From positions 868,001-932,000 of the forward strand of contig CP012813.1 of NCBI GenBank assembly GCA_001936135.1: a DNA stretch of 64,000 nt, written 5' to 3'. Origin of the DNA: Saccharomycopsis fibuligera x Saccharomycopsis cf. fibuligera. Taxonomy: Eukaryota > Ascomycota > Saccharomycetes > Ascoideales > Saccharomycopsidaceae. The notes beneath the pieces were generated by a model. That model was not told the origin of the DNA. It searched no databases and was given only the letters and a program-made list of their open reading frames with translations. Positions 53,939-63,982 of the stretch are shown piece after piece (the first letter of the stretch is position 1; each line of letters opens with the position of its first letter). Made by a program: the position numbers and the translations under genes.

Positions 53939-55533
53939 TTAGACCGTCTTGACAAATACGAAATATAATGCAATGGCAATGCCCGCCATCACTGTGTACT
54001 CTGCAAGTACAATTGACACAAGCCTTGCGAGTCTGTATTTGAGGGTATATCTTGTACTGTAGTACAGACTGTTCGCTCTGGTTCTTGCTCTTTTTCTAAA
54101 TGCATTTATCGGTGAATATTCTTCTCTTTCATCTTCGATATCAATCCTAAACGATTCTGTTGCGTTGGTTGATGAAGCATACGGCGATTCAGGTTTAGTG
54201 TTTCTTGAAAAACTGAATATAGAAGACAAGAGATTTTCCTTGGAAGAAGAGCCCAGACTTGGACTTTGCACTTTGTTGTATCCATAATATCGTTTCAGCT
54301 TGTTTATAAACTTGTAAGCATTAATGAGGATGGTCACCCCCGATATCACTGCGGTAATAATGTACATAATGATATCATTATATGGAGTAGGCAACAAGCA
54401 AATTGTGGTTTCAAGTTTGATTTTATCAATATCAAATTTCTCGCCTTCGATATTTTCATCGTGAATTGCCATTAATTGAACTGCTGGCTTATTCACCCCC
54501 ATAGTCATGGATATTGACTTGACAGTAATTTCATTCACCATTTTTTCCACATTGTTATCCTTGTATTTGTGCTGAACGAAACAATAATCGTGATCGTCTC
54601 CTGAGAAAACCAAGTCTGGTTTTGTTTTAGATAGAATCTCTTCCGAGGTGTCTGCATCCAACACGCTCTGGTACTGGTATCCAGCTGTGAATGGGAAAGT
54701 TTTTGATTCACGCAATGGACCGCATGACGCTTCTTTAGATCTCATCAACGGCACATGCGTCAAGAGCACCCTTGGCTTGTCCTTTGGTTGTTGCGCAATA
54801 TCTTCCAAGACTTTTCTTGGCTTTGAATATATCTTTTCATTTTGTGTATTTGATAAGGCAAGAGAGTTAATGGGTATGAACAATACGTTGGATATTTCAT
54901 AAGGAACTGGATCTCCAAAACTTTCCTCAAATCTTTTTAAAGCACGCTCAGTGATGCCATTTTTCCAGCCAATGTCATGGTTTCCTGGTAAACTGGTAAT
55001 AAAATTCGATGAGGGTATGTCATTGTAGTTTTTAAAAATGTCATGAAACCGAGTCATTTCATGTTTATAATAAGCGTCAGACGAAGAACGACCATTGTCC
55101 TGGTAGTCGCCCAAGAATATTATTGAATTGGGATCCAACGCATAGGAAAGAAATTTGAAGTTTCGCTTTAAATATTGATCGCTTGTGTGTTTTGTTATTT
55201 TGAGGAAAACCTTGTTGTAGGATGGATAGGTATGATTGTCAATAAGCTGAGGATCAGCTACAAACAATACCTTATGTGTGTTTTTGGAATCATAATTCTA
55301 TAGAGTGTTAATATGGAAAAAGCTATTAAGTACACATATCGCGTCTATACATATATGTATAGTATTTGATTTAAGCTACTACTCACCTCATTCCAGTTCT
55401 CCCACGAACATTTACCAGAGTAGTATTTGGGTAGGTATCGCTGGTTGTAGTAGTACACAACGATCCACAACACCGACAAGCCTAGTAGATGCCACTGCTT
55501 TGTCTTGGGTAGGAACTTAGCTAAGGGCAACAT
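53939..55533 (-). CDS. Cdc1/Ted1-family ER metallophosphoesterase, spliced
   Basis: Exon 1 is 55533..55387 (49 aa, with one membrane anchor HLLGLSVLWIVVYYYNQ and CSWENWNE), the intron 55386..55298 (89 nt; GTGAGT, TATTAAC, CTATAG) and exon 2 55297..53939; 501 aa. Exon 2 starts NYDSKNTHKVLFVADPQLID. Metal-binding motifs of calcineurin-like phosphoesterases are present: ADPQ, FLGDYQDNGR, LPGNHDIGW, LLTHVPL and FSGDDHDYCF. Two more hydrophobic segments lie in the C-terminal part (IIMYIITAVISGVTILINAY and the last 25 residues). In yeast, Cdc1 and Ted1 remove ethanolamine phosphate from GPI anchors in the ER. Length favours Cdc1 (491 aa), but I cannot separate the two by eye. Confidence 0.85.
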
Positions 55534-55929
55534 GATTGATATCAATATCACTAACTACCTTTGTCTTGCTTTGCTATTGCAAGCTTTGTCCTTCCTCCCT
55601 GTGCTGGTGCTGGTGCTGGTGCTGGTACTAGTACTGGTTAATAATGTACTGCCTGTGCTTCCACTGTGGCCTCATCGTCGGGGTGTTTTGCTGTCGCGTC
55701 AGTCGCTCTTCTCTTGGTCACGAGCCCTGCAAGAGGCAAATCGCTTCCCGTTGCCCAAGGAAAGACCATGGCTCGATGGCTGAACATGCTCCGTGAAAAA
55801 AACTCCATCATGACTATAGTAAGCATACGAGATCAGCTCATCGCACAGCATCAACCACTCATTGACTAAACAACCACAATATAGCCACGTTTTTCTTCTG
55901 TCTGTTGGTACTCTTGATATATATCAACC
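55534..55929. promoter_or_regulatory. Divergent promoter CDC1/TED1-family / Lys-rich orphan
   Basis: 396 bp with a GGTGCT hexamer repeat at about 55603-55627. Short frames on both strands are by-products of this repeat. Confidence 0.5.
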
Positions 55930-58218
55930 ATGGGTCCTAGGAAAATTGGAATTCAGTCAGACGAGGCCTCCTCAATAGTGATTTCCGAGCAAAATATCGA
56001 ATATCTTTTAAACGCTGACTTGAACGAGTCACCATCTATATTAGCATCGTCTTCGGCAGCATCAGCATCAGCAGCTTTCACAGGCAATGATTCATCGGCA
56101 ATGGACTACCATAGCTTCAACTTAGTGTCTAAAGACGCTCCACTGAAACTGAAGCTGAAGAAACGCTCAGAGTATAAAAATCACAATGACAAGCTGGGCA
56201 AGAAAACCAAAAATAGCGAAATTGTGCTGCCGAAAGGTAAATTAGCTGGAGATGGTTTAGCGAAAAACAAGCCACTTTCAGCATGGCAGAAGAGAAAATT
56301 ACAGCTGACATTCGACGATATTGATATTGATCTAGGTGATGATGATGACAACGATGATAATGATGATAACGAATACCAAAATAATACGAGATTTAGCGAT
56401 TTTGAAGACTTTGAGAACAAAATTCCGTTGGAAGATGACTTTATCGCCACGGGTGACGAGGTTTCATCAAAAAGTGGTCTGCTGGTTAGCGAAAAGTTTG
56501 CGTCAAATGATTTGGTATCTGAGGTTGAAGTTCGAAAGTATGAGGAAACAAAAGAAAATGTTAAACTAAAGAAAGATTTTAATGATGAGAAGAATGTTGA
56601 GAAAAAATTTGACAAGAAAAAATCTGACAAGAAAAAACCTGACAAGAAAAAATTTGACAAGAATTTTGAAAAGAAGAATTCTAATAAACAGAGTTTGGAA
56701 AAGAAAAGTCATGATAAAAGTTTTGACAAAAGCTGTATTAAGAAGAGTTCTACCTCCAAAGCTTCCAAGCCAACCAAACAGCCTCATGAGCCACTCAATA
56801 AAGCCGGGCACGAAGTGAATAAAAAATCAAGTCGCAAATTTGAGCCCAAGAGAAAGCGGGCTTCCGAAGAAGAAGAAAATTATGAAAATACTTATCCTCA
56901 AAACAATCAAAAAGATTTTGATATTGCTGAATATATTGATGCCAAATTGAATTTAGACAGTGATGTTGAGCCAGCTAATGAAGGCAACTCTTTCAAATCC
57001 CGTATGCAAAAGTATAGCGATCATCAAAATTATCATGACACTAGTTTAGGCAATTCTGTTTTGAACGGTAACGAAAAAGGCCATCTGAAAAAACAAAGAG
57101 ATGAGAAGAAGGAAAGAAAACCGCTTTCAAATGTGGGGGCGGGGACAAGTAGAGAGCAGTCCGAGGATTTGGATACTACCAGTTCAAAGAAAAGAATGAA
57201 AGACAGAAAGGCAAAAAAGCAAAAAGAAAAAGAAAAAGCACAGACAGAAGCTCAAGCTCAAGCTCAAGCTCAAGCAATAGTAGAGGCTGCTTCAAAGCTA
57301 AATAGCAATGATCTAAAGATTAACACAAATTACAACAAAGAAATAACAAAACAAAATGGATCTGCAATAACCGATATATTGGCAAAAACAGAATCAGAAA
57401 GCCAAAGTAATTCTGAAAGAAAAAAGGACAAGAAAAAGGATAGAAAAAGAAAAGAAAAACCGAATGTTTCTGATAACGAGAATGATACTAATGCATTAAA
57501 AAAATCACAAAATAACAAAAGAAAAAAGGATAAGAAATTATCAAGACAAAACAATTTTACTAATTCTTCAGGTGCACCAGATCGCAGTTTACGGGAGATG
57601 CAATTAAGTTTGCAAGTATTTAATTACTTCAACGGCACTGACCAGAAACTATTAACTGAAAAGTTAGACAGTCCTTATATATTGCAAGTTGTTCTCAACG
57701 CTAACGAGAAGTTAAACTTATTGATACAATTTCTTCTTGAAAAACGTTTAAATCTTAAAAACAAGGAGTTTTTCTTGTGTTTATTTGATTTTCTGTTACA
57801 GGTGATATCGAGCCGTTATACTCCTTTGGAAATTTATCAACATGATGCGAAATTTAAGATATTGAAACTAGAACATAGTAACAGTCTTTTTATTAATAAA
57901 TCACATGCTGACGATAGTAATGATGTGGACAATGCAATAAACCGCATCAATTTTGATCTTTTCAAATACTTCGGTTACATTGCCATATGGATTATTTATA
58001 TTGTCAAATATACCAATAATATTGTGAGAATTGAAAATTTTCCAAGACGTCATTTGAAAAAATTTATGCAACATGCTGCTCTTGATGATTATTCGCCACA
58101 TCCTTGGAGTGAAGAAAATTTAAAATTGTACGGTGAGGCAAAGTTTAAAACTGAGTATCCTTTTGATAAGAATATTTTCGTGATTATCCTTAGGCTTTTA
58201 GATATCAAGTTAGATTGA
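55930..58218 (+). CDS. Hypothetical Lys-rich nuclear-type protein, 762 aa, unrecognised
   Basis: I do not recognise this gene. Residues 1-130 are Ser/Ala-rich and mixed, then an acidic patch DIDIDLGDDDDNDDNDDNEY (about 135-154), then about 300 residues dominated by Lys with Asp/Glu, including short repeats of FDKKK/SDKKK/PDKKK (about 218-240) and bipartite nuclear-localisation-like KRKRA and KKRMKDRKAKKQ. A Gln-Ala repeat (AQAQAQAQ) precedes an ordered helical C-terminal domain from about 555 to the end: LREMQLSLQVFNYFNGTDQK, LNLLIQFLLEKRLNLKNKEF and FDLFKYFGYIAIWIIYIVKY. The layout suggests a chromatin, nucleolar or ribosome-biogenesis factor, which is only an inference. Confidence 0.75.
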   Translation: MGPRKIGIQSDEASSIVISEQNIEYLLNADLNESPSILASSSAASASAAFTGNDSSAMDYHSFNLVSKDAPLKLKLKKRSEYKNHNDKLGKKTKNSEIVLPKGKLAGDGLAKNKPLSAWQKRKLQLTFDDIDIDLGDDDDNDDNDDNEYQNNTRFSDFEDFENKIPLEDDFIATGDEVSSKSGLLVSEKFASNDLVSEVEVRKYEETKENVKLKKDFNDEKNVEKKFDKKKSDKKKPDKKKFDKNFEKKNSNKQSLEKKSHDKSFDKSCIKKSSTSKASKPTKQPHEPLNKAGHEVNKKSSRKFEPKRKRASEEEENYENTYPQNNQKDFDIAEYIDAKLNLDSDVEPANEGNSFKSRMQKYSDHQNYHDTSLGNSVLNGNEKGHLKKQRDEKKERKPLSNVGAGTSREQSEDLDTTSSKKRMKDRKAKKQKEKEKAQTEAQAQAQAQAIVEAASKLNSNDLKINTNYNKEITKQNGSAITDILAKTESESQSNSERKKDKKKDRKRKEKPNVSDNENDTNALKKSQNNKRKKDKKLSRQNNFTNSSGAPDRSLREMQLSLQVFNYFNGTDQKLLTEKLDSPYILQVVLNANEKLNLLIQFLLEKRLNLKNKEFFLCLFDFLLQVISSRYTPLEIYQHDAKFKILKLEHSNSLFINKSHADDSNDVDNAINRINFDLFKYFGYIAIWIIYIVKYTNNIVRIENFPRRHLKKFMQHAALDDYSPHPWSEENLKLYGEAKFKTEYPFDKNIFVIILRLLDIKLD

Positions 58219-58766
58219 GTGTTCTCAAGTCTCTTTTTTGTATGCCTCACGCATTCTCTATCTTTCAGCCATAGCTATGTACATTTATTGCTAACTTTTA
58301 AAATTGGTCTTTCGTTTTAAGACTATATATCGATTTTTTAGGAATGTTTGTATGTGTCTGCGTGTGTACAGTATACTATCGATGGAAACGTTCCATAACG
58401 GCAACCTCATTTATTGCATGGTCAGCTAACTAAAGAAATAAATGAACACTCTTTGTATCTATAAGTGAACAAATGAAAAATTTACAAAAAACACAAAAGC
58501 AAAAGAGAGCAAAATTAAGTAGAAGAAAAAAGCGGAAGCTTAATGTCAATGCAAAACAAAGAGAAAACTAACGAGCAAAAAAAAAAAAAAAAAAAAAAAA
58601 GAGATGAACGATAACATAACCATAAAAAATACATACACAATCAAGCACAATGAACCGTACAAAATGTCTTGTTGATATGACAAAAACGCTAAATATTATT
58701 AAGCACATTTTGAATGCAAAAGCTAATTTAAGCACTTCATTTCAAATACCCCAATGACAAGACCGC
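58219..58766. other. Convergent intergenic region Lys-rich orphan / CLD1-family
   Basis: 548 bp, A-rich on the plus strand, with a 24-base A tract at 58577-58600. No gene seen. Confidence 0.6.
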
Positions 58767-60368
58767 TCAGTGATTATCCAACCAGTCTTCGATGAAATTA
58801 ATGACTTCATTATAAAACTCTTTTGGATTATCCAAGTAAACATGATGACCAGCGTCTTCAACAATCTTAAACTTCGAAAATTCTTGCTGTTGTCCATTAA
58901 CATTACTATTATTATAATCATTTTTGAAACGACCCTGGTGAAGCTCGTTGATCTTATCAGATATTGATTTACCAGCATCTCTATTCATCCAATCTCTATC
59001 ACCATAAATCCAAAACGTAGGAATATTCTTCAAAATATTCTTCTCACCTCTTTTACCTTTCAAATAATGTAACTTGTAATAATCATTAGTGTTAAATTCA
59101 TCCAACGTTCCAGGGATCTTGTCCAATAATGGAAAATATGCAACAGTTCCAGGAGCAAGCAACCTAGTGATACAACATTCACCACTTTTTCTGGCGCTTA
59201 CTACTGAATAGTAAACGTATTTATGCAACAATAGGAATTCCCGATCTGTATGCAATGAATTGCTAAATCTTCTTTCGGACCAGCCATAAATCAATTTAGA
59301 GCCAAATGGACCAGAAAACCTAATAATTGTCATTGGTGTGAATAGGTGGTGTTCCCAGATATATTTGACGAGTTTGGATACGTTGCCGGGATTCTTTGGT
59401 TGCTCGCCAACCTCTAGGTCATCAACAATTTTGTTATTTGTTTGCAACGTGTCAAGATCATGATTTTCACTATGTTTATGATGTATGTGATGCGATTGAC
59501 TTTCTGGGTGTTCTAATTTGTCTTCTTGGGGCAGTGGTTCAATTTCTTCAGAAGAACTGTCCGCAGAAACCGGGGGCAAGTCTCTAACGAACTCTTTAGC
59601 CATGTTTGAGCTTTTTTGTAAGTCGGAATTCTGGATGTGATGTTTATCGAATTCATTCTCAACTTCAATCTCGATTTTGGACTTGGATAGATTATACTGG
59701 GAAGAATAAGAGCTTCTTTCAACGCCTACAGGACTTACTAAAATGAGCTTTTTAATATGGGTAGGATATTTTAAACTGTAAGCAAAACTCAAATATCCAC
59801 CCAAAGAATGAGCAATTAATACAAACTCACCATCAAGATTTCTATTGATACGCCAAGATTCAAAAGCATCAATAAAGAAGCTTTCCACCATTTGTAAATC
59901 TTCTAATTTGGAACTTTTCGTATTAAATGCAGGAAATTTGGCTCTAGAAGATAAACCAAACCCAAACATGTCAATGAAATGTAACTTCACATTTTTTATT
60001 TTGGAAAATTGTTCAAAATTCTTGAAGAAAAAACCTAGCGAAGCGCCAAATCCATGAACAACAACAATATGTTTGGCTTTAGGATCATCATATGACAAAG
60101 AAGAGTCATTTTCAATAAACAATTCGTGAATGTATTCCTTGTTCTCGTTCACTGGAACATCAAGAATTTTGGCAGAACGCTTATCTTTAGAATCAACGCA
60201 GCTCTCTGGAAAAAATGAAATGTATGAGGAGAGAAGTTCGTGTTCAATGGAGATGAACTTGGCAGGAGTTGCAGATAACCAATGACGAGCAGAATCCTTT
60301 AAAGTAATGCGAGGAGGGATGAACTTCAGCTGTTCAGAAGCATGTGAAACAACAGAGGTTGCGGCCAT
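58767..60368 (-). CDS. Alpha/beta hydrolase of the Cld1/Ict1/Ecm18 family
   Basis: 533 aa from the first ATG at 60368. This CGI-58/ABHD5-like family includes yeast Cld1, the mitochondrial cardiolipin phospholipase, and Ict1, a lysophosphatidic acid acyltransferase. Visible: HWLSATPAKFISIEHELLSS near the N-terminus, HGFGAS at 105-110 (oxyanion loop), nucleophile elbow AHSLGG with S188, VSPVGVE, IYGDRDWMN with the acid-strand Asp, and AGHHVYLD near 515 carrying the catalytic His within an HxxxxD pattern. A charged His/Glu/Asp insert of about 100 residues sits in the lid region. Which paralogue this is cannot be told by eye. Confidence 0.85.
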   Translation of the reverse strand: MAATSVVSHASEQLKFIPPRITLKDSARHWLSATPAKFISIEHELLSSYISFFPESCVDSKDKRSAKILDVPVNENKEYIHELFIENDSSLSYDDPKAKHIVVVHGFGASLGFFFKNFEQFSKIKNVKLHFIDMFGFGLSSRAKFPAFNTKSSKLEDLQMVESFFIDAFESWRINRNLDGEFVLIAHSLGGYLSFAYSLKYPTHIKKLILVSPVGVERSSYSSQYNLSKSKIEIEVENEFDKHHIQNSDLQKSSNMAKEFVRDLPPVSADSSSEEIEPLPQEDKLEHPESQSHHIHHKHSENHDLDTLQTNNKIVDDLEVGEQPKNPGNVSKLVKYIWEHHLFTPMTIIRFSGPFGSKLIYGWSERRFSNSLHTDREFLLLHKYVYYSVVSARKSGECCITRLLAPGTVAYFPLLDKIPGTLDEFNTNDYYKLHYLKGKRGEKNILKNIPTFWIYGDRDWMNRDAGKSISDKINELHQGRFKNDYNNSNVNGQQQEFSKFKIVEDAGHHVYLDNPKEFYNEVINFIEDWLDNH

Positions 60369-60851
60369 CAAGAATAAGAAGAAAAAGCAAATAGAAAGAA
60401 AGTCGAGCACAAGGAAAGATAAGTGCGCAATATAATGGTAGCTACTATACTAGATAACAGCTCAAAGCAGATAAAAAGATAAAAAAGGGTATAAGCAGGA
60501 CAGAAAACCCAAAGTGCGGTTTTCATTTGGAAAACTGTCAAGCTGCGGGCGAGGAGCGTCTTTTATACTGGCGATTACCCCCGACCATCAAACATGGACA
60601 TGCGTCACGGCATGGAATTGCATGGAAACACTGGTCTGTTTTCCTGCTTTTCGGAATTCGGAGATTATGTCAGCCGCAGCTATTGTTGTACCGAGAATTT
60701 GCAGACGCTCGAAACTCGTACAATCTATAGATATATATGTCTTTATAATATAGAATTATTAAGTGTCATAAGAATCACTCATGAGCGACAGTGTACCAGC
60801 ATTGAAACAACAAAAAATACGATCTAAAGTTGATTAACATTACAGGCAATC

Positions 60852-60908
60852 AAGATAACCACCGATCTGGCTACTTGAGCCTACTTGAGCCAGACAGGTG
60901 GTTATCTT
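60852..60908. repeat. 57-bp imperfect palindrome with a duplicated decamer in the loop
   Basis: Outer arms of 12 bp (AAGATAACCACC at 60852-60863; GGTGGTTATCTT at 60897-60908) pair perfectly. After a 2x2 internal mismatch, inner arms of 7 bp (TCTGGCT, AGCCAGA) pair perfectly. The 15-nt loop contains the second half of a tandem CTACTTGAGC repeat (60871-60890). Confidence 0.9.
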
Positions 60909-61057
60909 CGTTGCTTCTATTCCGTAGAACAGATTCCGATCAAAATCGAACAACTGATTGAAGTTTAAATCGAAATAGCTCGGCAAAGATAAGTTTCTTA
61001 CTTTGAAAGTATGGAACCAGTCCCTTTTTTGTGTTACAAAAGTTATGGTATATATTA

Positions 61058-61620
61058 TTATGATACATTAACTTTATTTTCATTATATTGAAGTTTTAGT
61101 GTATCTTTCCACTGATGTCTTTCAAGCATATTTTTATTTCTACTGGGGTAATTTGGTTTCTGGTTAAGACCTAAAGCCAAAGCCCCACACCATTTACGAT
61201 CCATCCAACACTCTTCAGTCGGATAACTAGTTGTTGTAGCTGCTTTTTTATGACTTCAAATTGTGTGTTCAACAATGATGTTGATACGGCCGAAGATATC
61301 CATCCCATAACCGCGCCTTCATACCAGTCATCATCAAATGACCAATAGAAACTTTTGAGGTTGAATAGCTGTAATTCTATTTATTATCAAAATTTTTCAA
61401 GGGCACCAATGTTTGACCAAATTAATAAATTTATTCTTGAATTTTCTTTTGCTTAACGGTTAGCAATTTTCTGGAACCTAAAAACTAATTCTTCTTCATT
61501 CTTTATAAAACCATGAGAGAGCTGATATAAATTACAAGGTTGACCTTGAAGCACATATAATTTTATTGTAATCATTCTTTTCTTTTTATCGATTGAACCA
61601 ATGTTTTTATTTCCGGACTT
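61058..61620 (-). pseudogene. Decayed gene-like relic, family unknown
   Basis: The minus strand here reads like broken protein-coding sequence: long open pieces in the same or overlapping frames with protein-like, Trp-rich content such as LYVLQGQPCNLYQLSHGF, FYWSFDDDWYEGAVMGWISS and WMDRKWCGALALGLNQKPNY, unlike random AT-rich DNA. It is interrupted several times, so it is not an active gene. I do not recognise the family, and cannot say whether it was a host gene or part of a mobile element. It lies between the hairpin and tRNA-Leu. Age is probably moderate, since composition is still recognisable. Confidence 0.45.
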
Positions 61621-62111
61621 GAGTGTCTTTTATTTCTTCAGAGTCCATTATTCAATTTTAATTTTTTTCACACACAATTGTAAAAGCCTTCTATTTCTAA
61701 TATAACTAAATAGTAAAAATATATAACAATATTGGGTTGAACCGTATATAAATAATAATCAGACCGAATAAAACACATATTAGCAATGAGCTATTAATAG
61801 TAGTAAATATGCAATATGTCTCATACCAAATATTGTATTATGTGGAATGTGCATATTGTAAAATCAAATAGAAAATGATAGAAAAATATTAAGTAAATAA
61901 TATGACTTATTCGTACGTCGATCTGTAGATCTAGAACTCAATGTTCGTCATTTTTTTTTTTTTACACACAATATCGATCTATTATTTCTATATAAACGAT
62001 AGAAAGTACAAGCCGAAATACCCATCGATATCGATAAGAACTATAACAATACGCGTTTAAAAGTACTTAGTAGAGAACTACCCTTTTAAACACAAAAAGT
62101 ATACAAAAATT

Positions 62112-62193
62112 GGTAACGTGGCCGAGAGGTCTAAGGCGCCAGGTTAAGGTCCTGGTATCTTCGGATGCGCGAGTTCGAATCTCGCCGTTATCA
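62112..62193 (+). tRNA. tRNA-Leu, anticodon AAG
   Basis: 82-nt class II tRNA. The acceptor stem GGTAACG pairs with CGTTATC, with A as discriminator. The D-arm carries the A box (TGGCCGAGAGGTCTAAGGC). The anticodon stem CCAGG/CCTGG closes the loop TTAAGGT with anticodon AAG; there is no intron. The long variable arm (TATCTTCGGATGC region) is typical of Leu, and the T-arm GCGAGTTCGAATCTCGC holds the B box. A T-rich Pol III terminator follows directly. A34 becomes inosine, so it should read CUU, CUC and CUA but not CUG. Confidence 0.95.
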
Positions 62194-63166
62194 TTATTTT
62201 TGGCACAATTATATCTATTGATATTTTTGAGGATATTTTTTGCAGATACATTGTTTAGATGTCACACGTACACGATGTGTCAGTTTAAGCTTTGCCAGTT
62301 TCATTTTCATGCGTGAGCAATCTGAATTGTCCTATTACCAATCTAAAGACGCACTGCGTGGTTCATTGGAAGCATGCATTTGCCTTTGACGTTAGGATTT
62401 GTTTTGAATATTGCTTAAATTAGTTTTCTGTTTCGATTTGTTTTTCAAGTTTTTTAGGAACGTGCTATCTCTTTCTCTTTTACAAAGTTACAGATACGAT
62501 ATTAACTGTTCACATGATAGATATTCTGTGGGTTGTGTATTTTTCAGATTAGAAAGAGCTAGCACTTACCAGTACCATCCTGAACGATGACTGTATTTAT
62601 ATGCAAATTGAAAGCTCGCTTTTATTGTTGCTTTGGAACTGTTGTTTTTACAGATTTTCAGTGCATTGTGTTACAGAAGTTAAAGTATACCTATATGTTG
62701 ATGGCTATGCAGATTCGCCAGACTGATCTCCTCTGCAACACAAAAAGAAGGCATAATATCTTATTTGCCTGAGAAAATTGACAACATTTAACTCCTGCAA
62801 TTTTTTCTTTTTATATTCATTTTCAACTACTTGTTTCATGCTTACATATATCAGGATTTACAGGAAACGACCCATAGGCCTAGTCTTAATACTGTAACAC
62901 TTAAGGTATACGCCATCCTTACCTGCGGTACATACATACTCACATTTGCTTGGAGGCCCCGTGATATGCCCGTGATTTATACATTGGCCCAAGTGCACAC
63001 AAAACAGTTTTTGCTTTCATTTATTTGGCAGCGCTGTCAATATCACGACGCTTTGGCTCCATTAACCAAAAGAAAGGACAAGACCATTGTAACGCTCTCT
63101 TATTCCACCCATTATTTGGTTTCAATTGCAATCATAAATACATTAAAAGTACAAAATTAAGCTAAA
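62194..63166. other. Intergenic region tRNA-Leu / TVP18
   Basis: 970 bp. The T-rich Pol III stop lies immediately after the tRNA; the rest is TVP18 upstream sequence. A 109-codon open frame at 62831-63160 lacks an early ATG and protein-like features. No other gene seen. Confidence 0.55.
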
Positions 63167-63679
63167 ATGGCCCTAGATATCTCTGTTCTAAAACACTTCG
63201 TTAGTGTTGAAAGTTTAAAAGAAGATGCAAAGAGTCGTAACTTTAGTGTTTACGGAAAATGGTTGGGGATCGTGACAGTGATCCTTGGGTTAGCATTGGG
63301 TATCAGCAATATTTTCCGGTTTGACTTGATAATCATATTCTCAATCATTGCAATTGTTGAAGCAGTATTGGTGTTGTTAGTGGAGCTTCCATTCTTGTTA
63401 AAGATCTGTCCATTCACAGCCGGTTTTACAGATGTCATGAACAAGTTTAATGCCAATTGGCCAAGAGTTGGCTTTTATGTTATACTAGCCGTTATTCAAT
63501 GGCTTTCGTTAATCATTAAAGCAACCTCATTGATTGCTTTAGCAGTTATATGGACGATTGTTGCCGTGTTTTACGCATTGTCAGCTTTTGCTCATCAAGA
63601 GTTCCATAACAGTTCCAACTCTGGTGGCACTGCTGCTGCTTCGGATATTCCACCAAGTGCTATAAGACAGATCCTTTAA
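63167..63679 (+). CDS. TVP18: Tvp18-like Golgi membrane protein
   Basis: 170 aa, four membrane segments. The signature KSRNFSVYGKWLG (residues 23-35), the long second hairpin leading to VELPFLLKICPF, and IKATSLIALAVIWTI followed by HQEF match yeast Tvp18 (167 aa), a Tlg2-vesicle protein proposed to act in vesicle trafficking at the late Golgi. A short Gly/Ala-rich cytosolic tail follows. The start MALDISVLKHF fits the family. Confidence 0.9.
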   Translation: MALDISVLKHFVSVESLKEDAKSRNFSVYGKWLGIVTVILGLALGISNIFRFDLIIIFSIIAIVEAVLVLLVELPFLLKICPFTAGFTDVMNKFNANWPRVGFYVILAVIQWLSLIIKATSLIALAVIWTIVAVFYALSAFAHQEFHNSSNSGGTAAASDIPPSAIRQIL

Positions 63680-63868
63680 GCAGCATAAATAATTTGAATT
63701 GTATCTTTTGTGAAATCTTTGTTTTATTTAGGAATTTATGTTGTTTACAAGCTACGAAAGGGCACATCAATGATTACTATCAAAAAGCGGAAATTTTTCT
63801 CGTGAAGTATAGATGTTGTTAAAAAGAAGAAGATGATATGGCTAGTTCAGAAGCAACAGGTTGTTTTC

Positions 63869-63982
63869 TCAGTAATACCCATCTTCGTTTGCTTTAGAAG
63901 TGCGTCTTAGATGTGCATATATTACATCCGGAGGGGTGTTAGCTTCTAGAACAGATGCTTTTTGCAATTTTAATCTGTTGGC
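63869..63982 (-). CDS. Possible 3' end of an unrecognised gene, cut by window edge
   Basis: Minus-strand frame ending at the stop 63871..63869 reads LKLQKASVLEANTPPDVIYA then HLRRTSKANEDGYY, a plausible charged protein C-terminus. It is open back to an in-frame stop at 63985..63983, so if real it must enter through a splice acceptor near 63975 (CAACAG). A GTAAGC..GCTAAC arrangement in the same stretch is an alternative intron. Convergent with TVP18, 190 bp away. It needs the sequence beyond 64000. Confidence 0.3.
   Translation of the reverse strand, partial: ANRLKLQKASVLEANTPPDVIYAHLRRTSKANEDGYY

Larger units (their letters stand above)
60369..62111. other. Gene-poor region between CLD1-family gene and tRNA-Leu
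   Basis: 1.74 kb. It holds the promoter of the minus-strand hydrolase (to about 60550), a long imperfect hairpin at 60852-60908, a gene-like relic on the minus strand (61058-61620) and very AT-rich sequence up to the tRNA. No intact gene seen. Confidence 0.6.

Noticed and set aside
60916-62111. LTR retrotransposon remnant next to tRNA-Leu
   Set aside because: I looked for TG..CA ends with a short target duplication and for recognisable element proteins and found none, so no element is called.
62831-63160. 109-codon frame just before TVP18
   Set aside because: No early ATG, no domain-like content, and it occupies the TVP18 promoter.
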